Source of the DNA: Chloroflexia bacterium
GTDB taxonomy: Bacteria; Chloroflexota; Chloroflexia; Thermomicrobiales; UBA6265
DNA: 7,431 bases
Reading direction: 5' to 3'
Assembly: GCA_013698495.1 (NCBI GenBank)
Contig: JACCUV010000089.1
Coordinates: forward strand, 1 to 7,431
Shown: piece after piece, positions 1 through 6,600 of the stretch
Position numbering within the stretch: the stretch's first letter is position 1
How the letters are laid out: each line of letters opens with the position of its first letter
The notes under the pieces: generated by a model
What the model saw: the letters and a program-made list of their open reading frames with translations, nothing else
Databases searched by the model: none
What the model was told of the DNA's origin: nothing
Position numbers and translations under genes: made by a program

Positions 1-251
1 CACGTAACCAAATTGGCGGATTGTGCGTCTCTTAATGTGAGAGGCACGATGGAACAGACTACTCCTGCTTTCCACTCCCTTCCCAAATGCCACGCCTCTC
101 ACCGGAGTGTCCGGCTTCGATCTCGCTTCACGCGCCTTGCGCGCAAACGGGACTGAAGTTGGAGCTCCGGCGGCGCTCTTTCTCCACCATCGACGATGGC
201 GTGGGGTGCGACAATTGGCAGAATCAGACAGGCAACGACAACACCCATTCG

Positions 252-275
252 TCTCCCCAATATTGTCCGGGGAGA
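252..275. repeat. Inverted repeat: possible hairpin in the leader
   Basis: TCTCCCC at 252-258 is perfectly complementary to GGGGAGA at 269-275 around a ten-base AT-rich loop. There is no T-run after it, so it is not a standard intrinsic terminator. It could be an RNA hairpin in the leader, an operator, or chance. Confidence 0.3.
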
Positions 276-386
276 GCCCTGACCGGTTACTCTCTGCATA
301 TCACCGAAATTCGGACATCTGTCAAAAGAGAATAGGCGCCGTGCAGTCACCCCAGCAGTCAGCCGGTTCGATATCGTTCACAACGC

Positions 387-391
387 GGAGG
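387..391 (+). promoter_or_regulatory. Shine-Dalgarno site for the giant adhesin gene
   Basis: GGAGG followed by six bases (ATTTCG) and then ATG at 398 is a near-ideal ribosome binding site. It decides the start over GTG at 341 and ATG at 509. The 509 start has only a weak GCGGGAAG upstream and would remove the Arg-rich n-region of the signal peptide. Confidence 0.85.
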
Positions 392-397
392 ATTTCG

Positions 398-604
398 ATG
401 CACACGAGAGACCAGGCGCCTTCGATCATCCAACGCGGCGTGTTGGAAGCATCGCTCGGAATTCGGCGGCGCGCACGGCGACTGACCGCCGCGGGTGGCG
501 GCGGGAAGATGAGCCCGGCCGGCTGGCTGGTGCATCTATTGGTCGCGATCGCCCTCGGGGCCGGTCTCCTGATGCCGCTGACGGACGTGGGGCAAGCGCT
601 GGCC
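398..604 (+). other. Long signal peptide of the adhesin (residues 1-69)
   Basis: The n-region is unusually long, about 41 residues, with a basic cluster R23-R24-R25-A-R27-R28. A hydrophobic core follows at about residues 42-60 (from WLVHLLVAIALGAGLLMP). An A67-L68-A69 motif before N70 gives a likely signal peptidase I site; A80-R81-A82 is a second possibility. This indicates export across the membrane. No lipobox cysteine is present. The RR cluster does not match the twin-arginine consensus, because the expected hydrophobic pair does not follow it. An uncleaved N-terminal membrane anchor is the alternative reading. Confidence 0.8.
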
Positions 605-3600
605 AACCCTGGGTCGGTTCCCGAACGGGCAGAGGCTCGCGCCCAGGATTCGTTCCCCGGGGCGCCGGCCCAGGTGGTGGCGATTGGAACCTTCCAGGGC
701 CAACTCGGGTGTACCGATGGCGATCCGTCATGCGCCCCCAGCTCGCTCAGTTCGGTTGGCGGCATCTGGAGCGGAATCTTTGCGCTTGCGCCCGGTTCCT
801 ACTCTGTCCAGTTCGCGGCCACCGATGGCGGCGGCAACCAGACTGTGTACGGCAACGGCGGCGAAGACGGCGCCCCGATCGATTTCACCGTCGGCGATGC
901 TCAAGTCGGCGCCTATTTCTCCTATGACGCCCACACCAACGACGTACGGGCCGAAGGCGTCGACGCCCTGCATGTGGTGCAAACCGACCTCGGCAATCTT
1001 CTTCCCGCCCCGGATGGTGGAAGTCTCGTGGTCCTGATCCCGTCGCAAGGTGGCACGGTCAACGTCCAACTGCTCGCGAACGGCGCTCCGGTCGGGAATC
1101 CGCAGCAGGCGACACTGTCACCCGGCTGGACCCGAGTCACCCTCGATGTCTCGGGCAACGTCCTTTCCGCGGAGGGGCTCACATTCGGCACATTGACCGT
1201 GGTTCGGCTCGATCCCAACGGTAGTCCCGATCCCGGCGCCTGCTATCGACTTGAAAGCGGCGGTCTCGTCAATCAGGGATGCGACAGCGACGATGGGTCG
1301 CTCGACGGCAACACCGCGATGATCTTCCCGAACGGGCTCAACCCTGGCGGGTACACCCTGATCGAGGTTCAGGCGCCCGATGGATTCGATCCTGTCGATG
1401 ACCAGCAAGTCGATCTCCAGCCCGGCGACAACGTCGTTCAGGTGCAGGCGCCGGCCGATGAAGTCGATCCCCCGGCCGCGGATGAACCGGATGTCGAGGT
1501 CCCGACGGATGAGCCAGCGGACGAAATTATCGACGAGATTGTTGGCCAGGAAACCGATGACGTCGACCAGGGGCCAGGCGACCTGCTAGTCGCCCTCACC
1601 GATGAACAGGGCAACCCGATCGGCGGTCCTTGCTGGCACTTGATCCAGGACGGCAATGTCGTTGCCGAAACGTGTGACGCCACCGACGCCATTCCGTTCA
1701 ACGGCGTGGTCGGCTTCTTCGGCGTGCCGGGTGGCACATACACCCTGAGCCAGACGGAAGTTCCAGAAGGTTCCAGCCAGGTCGAGGACTTCGAGGTTGA
1801 GGTCGTCGCCGGACAAGAATTGCGTGAAGAGGTCGTCGCCTCAATCGACCAACCCGAGGACGAATCAGGGGATGTGGTTGTCCTCCGTCAGGACGAAGCA
1901 GGCAATGCCGTCGGCGGAGCGTGCTTCGAAATCCGGGACGACTTCGGAAGTGTCGTGGCGAACGAGGTTTGCGACGAGGATGGCGACGTCGCCGACGATG
2001 GCCGGACCGGGTTCTTCGACGTCGCCGCCGGAACATGGGCAGTCCACGAAACTCGCACCCCGGACGGTGTCGTTTCCGCGCCACCGGCCCAGGTCACAGT
2101 GCCTCCGGATGGGGTGGTCGATGTCCAGATCCAGAGCTCGGCAAGTGTCGCGGCAGAACCAACCGCCGAAGCAGAACCGACGGACGAACCGGTGGAGGTG
2201 CTGCCGCTTGAACCAACGGAGGACCTGACGGAAGTATTGCCGCTGGAGCCGACCGAGGATGCGGTTGAGACGGCAACCGGCAGTCTCCAGATCGATCTCT
2301 ACGACCCCAGCGGCAACCTGATCGGCGGAGCCTGCTGGCAACTTGTCCAGGACGGCGCCGTGATCGATGAGGCCTGCGACCTTGAAGGCACCGAAGACCG
2401 TTTCCCGTTGAACGGCAAGGTTGGTCTGTACGACATACCAGTCGGTTCCTACACCCTGCGCCTGTCGTTGACGCCCGACGGGTTCGAGACGCTCGAAGAT
2501 CAACAAATCGAAATCGTTGAGGGCGACGCCTTCGCGGAAGTGATTCTCCAGCCGAGCGCTGATGAGGTCGGCGAACCGACGCCCAGCGTGGAACCCACGC
2601 CAACTGTTGCTTCTACGGAGCTACCAACCGCGGAACCAACCGAGGCCTCCGAAGAAACAGTCGATCCGGCTGTCTCAGACCGTGGCGATCCGGGATCGCT
2701 GATCGTGACGCTCCAGGATGTCGCCGGAGCCAACATCGGAGGCGCCTGTTTTGAACTCGTCAATGGCGGCGATGTGGTCGCCAGCTCGTGCGATGCCGAC
2801 GACGATTTCCCTGGCAACGGCCGCACCGGCTTCTTCGGTGTGCCTTCCGGCGCGTTCACGCTCCAGCAATCGATTGCCCAACCGGGAACCGATCCAATCG
2901 ATCCGATCGAAGTCGAGGTGGTCGCCGATGTGACCACTGAAATCATTGTGACTGCCCCGGCATCGGCGGCACAACCAACTGAAGAACTCCTGCCCACCGA
3001 GGAACCAGAGGCAACCGAGGAACCGGTCGACGACCCATCCGGACAAACCGGAATTCGGGTGGATGTCTCGTCGCTCGATCAGTCGAGCGGCCCGATTTGC
3101 ATCGAACTCAACACCCTGGGTGGGATCGGGCTCGCGAATCCGCCCGCTGCCTGCGACAACGATACGGGCGATGCCGATGGAACGCCAGGCGTCATCTTGC
3201 TCGAGGACGTTCCGGCTGGCGAGTACGCGTTTTTCATCACATCCGGACCGCCCGAGGCGATCAGTCAACAATGGCCAACGGTCGCGATCGAGGATGGCGC
3301 GATCACCGAATTCCAGCTCGACGAGGTTTCACCACAAGCGGAACCAACCGCCGAGCCGACCGAGGGTCCCGCACCCGGCGCGATCGAGGTCGAAGTCGCT
3401 GACGTAGACGGCAACCGGATCGAGTCCGAGGGCACATGTCTGACCGTCGATGGTCTCACCGCCTCGGTCTGCGACAACCAGGCGGGCGACGAGGACTCCG
3501 ATCCGGGCGTGCTCCTGATCGAGGATCTTCCAGCGGGCGTTTACACGGTGATCCAGGATGCCGCGCCATCCGGTTTCGAGGTTGGCGAAGGTCTTCCCCA

Positions 3601-6600
3601 GGTCCGGGTTGAGGAAGGGCAGGTGTCTGACGAAGACCTCAACCTCGCGGCGACAACCGGCACGATCCAGATCATCGCCGTCGATGGCGGCGGGGACCCG
3701 ATTGGCGGAGCCTGCTGGTCTCTCACATCCGATACTGACGGAACGGTCTCGCAATGCGATGACGAGAGCAACGGCGGGATACCTGACGACGGTTTCGCCA
3801 CGTTCGCGAATATTCTGGCCGGCGACTACGCGCTCAGCCAAACCGAACCGCCACCGGGTTACGGTGGCGTTGAGGACGACAACATTACCGTCATTGCCGG
3901 TGAGAACGATCCGATTCAGGTCACGCACGAAGCATTGCCCGGTTCGGTGCGCGCGACGATCTCGTTTGATGAGGCGCCAGTGGCGGGAGCATGCCTGGGC
4001 ATCATTGATGTCGTCACCATTTGCGATAACCAGGACGGCGATCAGGACCCGGCCGAGGGCGCGATCCAAATCGAGGGAATCGGCCCAGGCGCGTACTCGG
4101 CCGCAATCAACAATTATCCGGCGGAGTTCGGCGATCCTGGCTTCCAGGAAGTCTCCGTGGTTTCAGATGAGGCAACGGGGATCGAATTCAACCTTGTTCT
4201 GCGCTCCGGTTCGGTCGTCGCCGTCGTCTCGAGCGAAGGCGCGCCGGTCGGCGGGGCCTGTGTTGGACTCGTCAATGCCCTGACCATTTGCGACAACCAG
4301 GATGGCGATCAGGACCCCGAAGCAGGCACGATCCAGATCGATGATGTGGCGCCAGGCACGTACACGGCAGCGCTCAGTAACTACTCCGCTGACTTCGAGG
4401 ATCCCGGATTTCAAGAGGTGGAAGTCGTCGCCGATGCAACGGCCACCGTCGAGTTCGACCTGGTCCTATTTACCGGGTCGGTCGTCGCTGTCGTCTCGTC
4501 TGAGGGCGCGCCGGTCGGCGACGCCTGCGTCGGACTCGTCGACGCGGTCACCGTTTGCGACAACCAGGACGGCGACCAGAACCCCGAAACAGGCACGATC
4601 CAGATTGATGGCGTGGCGCCAGGCACGTACACGGCCGCGCTCAGCAACTACTCAGCCGACTTCGAGGACCCGGGGTTCCGGGAGGCAGTGGTCACTGCCG
4701 GGGAAACAGCGTCCCTCAACTTCGATCTTGTGTTGTTGCCGCCTCCGGTGGGATCGGTGATGGCCGTGGTCTCGTCTGAGGGCGAAGCCGTCGGCGGGAC
4801 ATGCGTCGGCCTCGTCGACGCGGTCACCGTGTGCGACAACCAGGACGGGGACCAGAATCCTGAGGTCGGCACGATTCAGATTGATGGCGTAGCGCCGGGC
4901 GCTTACACCGCTGCGCTGAGCAATTACTCCGCCGATTTCGAGGACCCTGGTCTCCGTGAGGTGGACGTCACCGCGGGCGAAAGCGCATCGCTCGACTTCG
5001 ATCTCGTCTTGCTGCCCCCACAGACGGCCGACCTGCAGATACTTGTCCAGACTGCAAATCCGGAGCCGGTTGGCGCTGGCTGCGTGGTGCTCTCGCAGGA
5101 GAGCGCGGTCGTCTATGGACCGATCTGCGACAACGAGGCCGGCGACGGCGACCCGGCCGATGGCTCGATCCTGTTCGCCAGTGTTGAGGTCGGTTCCTAT
5201 GTCGCCTCCCTGACGCCGGAAAGCACAACCGATATACCAGGCTTCCAGAGTGCGAATTCGCCATCGGTGACGGTAGAAGCCGATGTCGACAACCAGGGCG
5301 TGATCACGGTTGTGATCGAGGAGGCGCCCACCACCGGCGCGCTCGAACTGATCACCCGCAACAATGCGACCAACGCGCGCGTTGGCGGCGCCTGCTACCA
5401 GCTCGCTGGCGCCGGCGACCGGATCACGATCTGCGACAACGGCGCCGGCGACCTCAACGCACTGATCGGCGTGATTCAGCTATCCGACGTGCCGTCTGGC
5501 GACTACGCACTGTCGATGAGTACGACTCCGGAAGGCTTCAACGAGGCAGCAGAACGGACGATGACAGTCGAGCCGGGAGTTGCGAACTCGATTGAGATTC
5601 ATATCGATCAGTTGCCGCAAGCATCGACGCTGACCGTCAACAAGGAAGACCCGGATGGGGAAGCGCTTGCCAACTCCTGCTTTTCGCTGAGGCAGGGGGG
5701 CCTGACAGTCGCCTCGGGATGCGATGCGATCGACGCCAACCCGAACGACGGAGTGATTGAATTCGCCGATCTCGACGCGGGCATATACCTGCTGGTCGAG
5801 ACCAAGGCTCCATCCAGCGGCTACGCGCTGGCGTCACCGGTCTCGGTCACGATCGCGGCTGGCGTCGACCGCGACGTGACGGTCATCAACTATCCGAAAC
5901 CGGGCCGCCTGGTCGTGACCAAGGTCGACGCCAACGATGCCTCGGTCCGGCTCGAGAATGCCTGCTTCGCGCTTGAAGGCGACCGCGACTACGGACCCTA
6001 TTGCGATGCCGACGATGGCGTGACCGATGGCCGGATCGTCTTCGCCAACGTTGTTGCTGGCGACTACACAATCGTCGAATCCTCGCCGCCAGCCGGGTAT
6101 CTCCCGGCGGGCGATCGCGAGATCACGATCAACCCTGGCGCCTCAGTGAATGTCTCGATCGCCAACGAGCCGGCTCCGCCGCCGGCGGAAACCGGTAGCC
6201 TCGTCGTGAGCAAGGTGGATGGCGACGACGATCCACTAGCGGGCGCCTGCTTCCGACTGTTCGACGGCAACCTTCCGATCACCGCCCAGGTCTGCGATTC
6301 CACCGACGGCGCCAACGATGGCCGGACTCGGTTCGGCGACATTCCGGTCGGGACCTGGACGCTGCGCGAAACCGTGACGCCATCGCCGAGTTTCCAATAC
6401 GCCCAGCTCGTGGACGTCCAAATCCGAAGTGACCAGACGACCGAGGTGACAATCGAAAACGTGCTGAAGACAGGCCGGCTCCAGGTCAACAAGACCAATG
6501 AGGACGGTCACGTACTGCAGGGCGCCTGTTTCGACGTACAGGGGGACAACGCGGGGGCGCGCTGCACCAACGCGACGGGAGTTGTGACCTTCAGCGATCT

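Larger units (their letters stand above)
1..397. other. Leader/intergenic region without a supportable gene
   Basis: No reading frame here shows a recognisable motif, a good ribosome site or continuity with a known domain. The adhesin frame itself is open back to base 41 (stops at 5-7 and 38-40) but has no ATG before 398. Only GTG and TTG codons occur, none with a site as good as GGAGG at 387. I could not place a convincing -35/-10 pair. Short inverted repeats are present (37-45 with 94-102, 252-275, 304-314, 369-376). A long 5' untranslated leader is possible. Confidence 0.55.

Noticed and set aside
37..102. Nine-base inverted repeat GTGAGAGGC / GCCTCTCAC with 48 bases between
   Set aside because: A match of this length is not surprising in about 400 bases, the loop is long, and no adjacent feature gives it a role.
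99..350. Short overlapping open frames on both strands in the leader (87-335 +, 99-350 -)
   Set aside because: Both are short, overlap each other, and have no good ribosome site or recognisable motif. The minus frame has one hydrophobic stretch but nothing else supports it.
341..397. GTG at 341 as an earlier in-frame start for the adhesin
   Set aside because: It would add 19 residues to an already long n-region and has a weaker ribosome site (AAGAGA) than GGAGG at 387-391 before ATG 398.
419..500. Twin-arginine export signal in the RRRARR stretch
   Set aside because: The consensus needs hydrophobic residues two and three places after the RR pair and a close hydrophobic core. Here a Gly-rich spacer follows, and large beta-repeat adhesins normally use the Sec route.
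3329..4069. A 246-codon minus-strand frame opposite repeats 7-9
   Set aside because: It mirrors the tandem repeats of the + strand and has no independent motif or ribosome site that I can see.
3941..5026. CRISPR-like or mobile-element periodicity
   Set aside because: The unit is 267-276 bases, in frame, with synonymous differences, and encodes a recognised protein fold. There are no short identical repeats with unique spacers, no terminal inverted repeats and no transposase.
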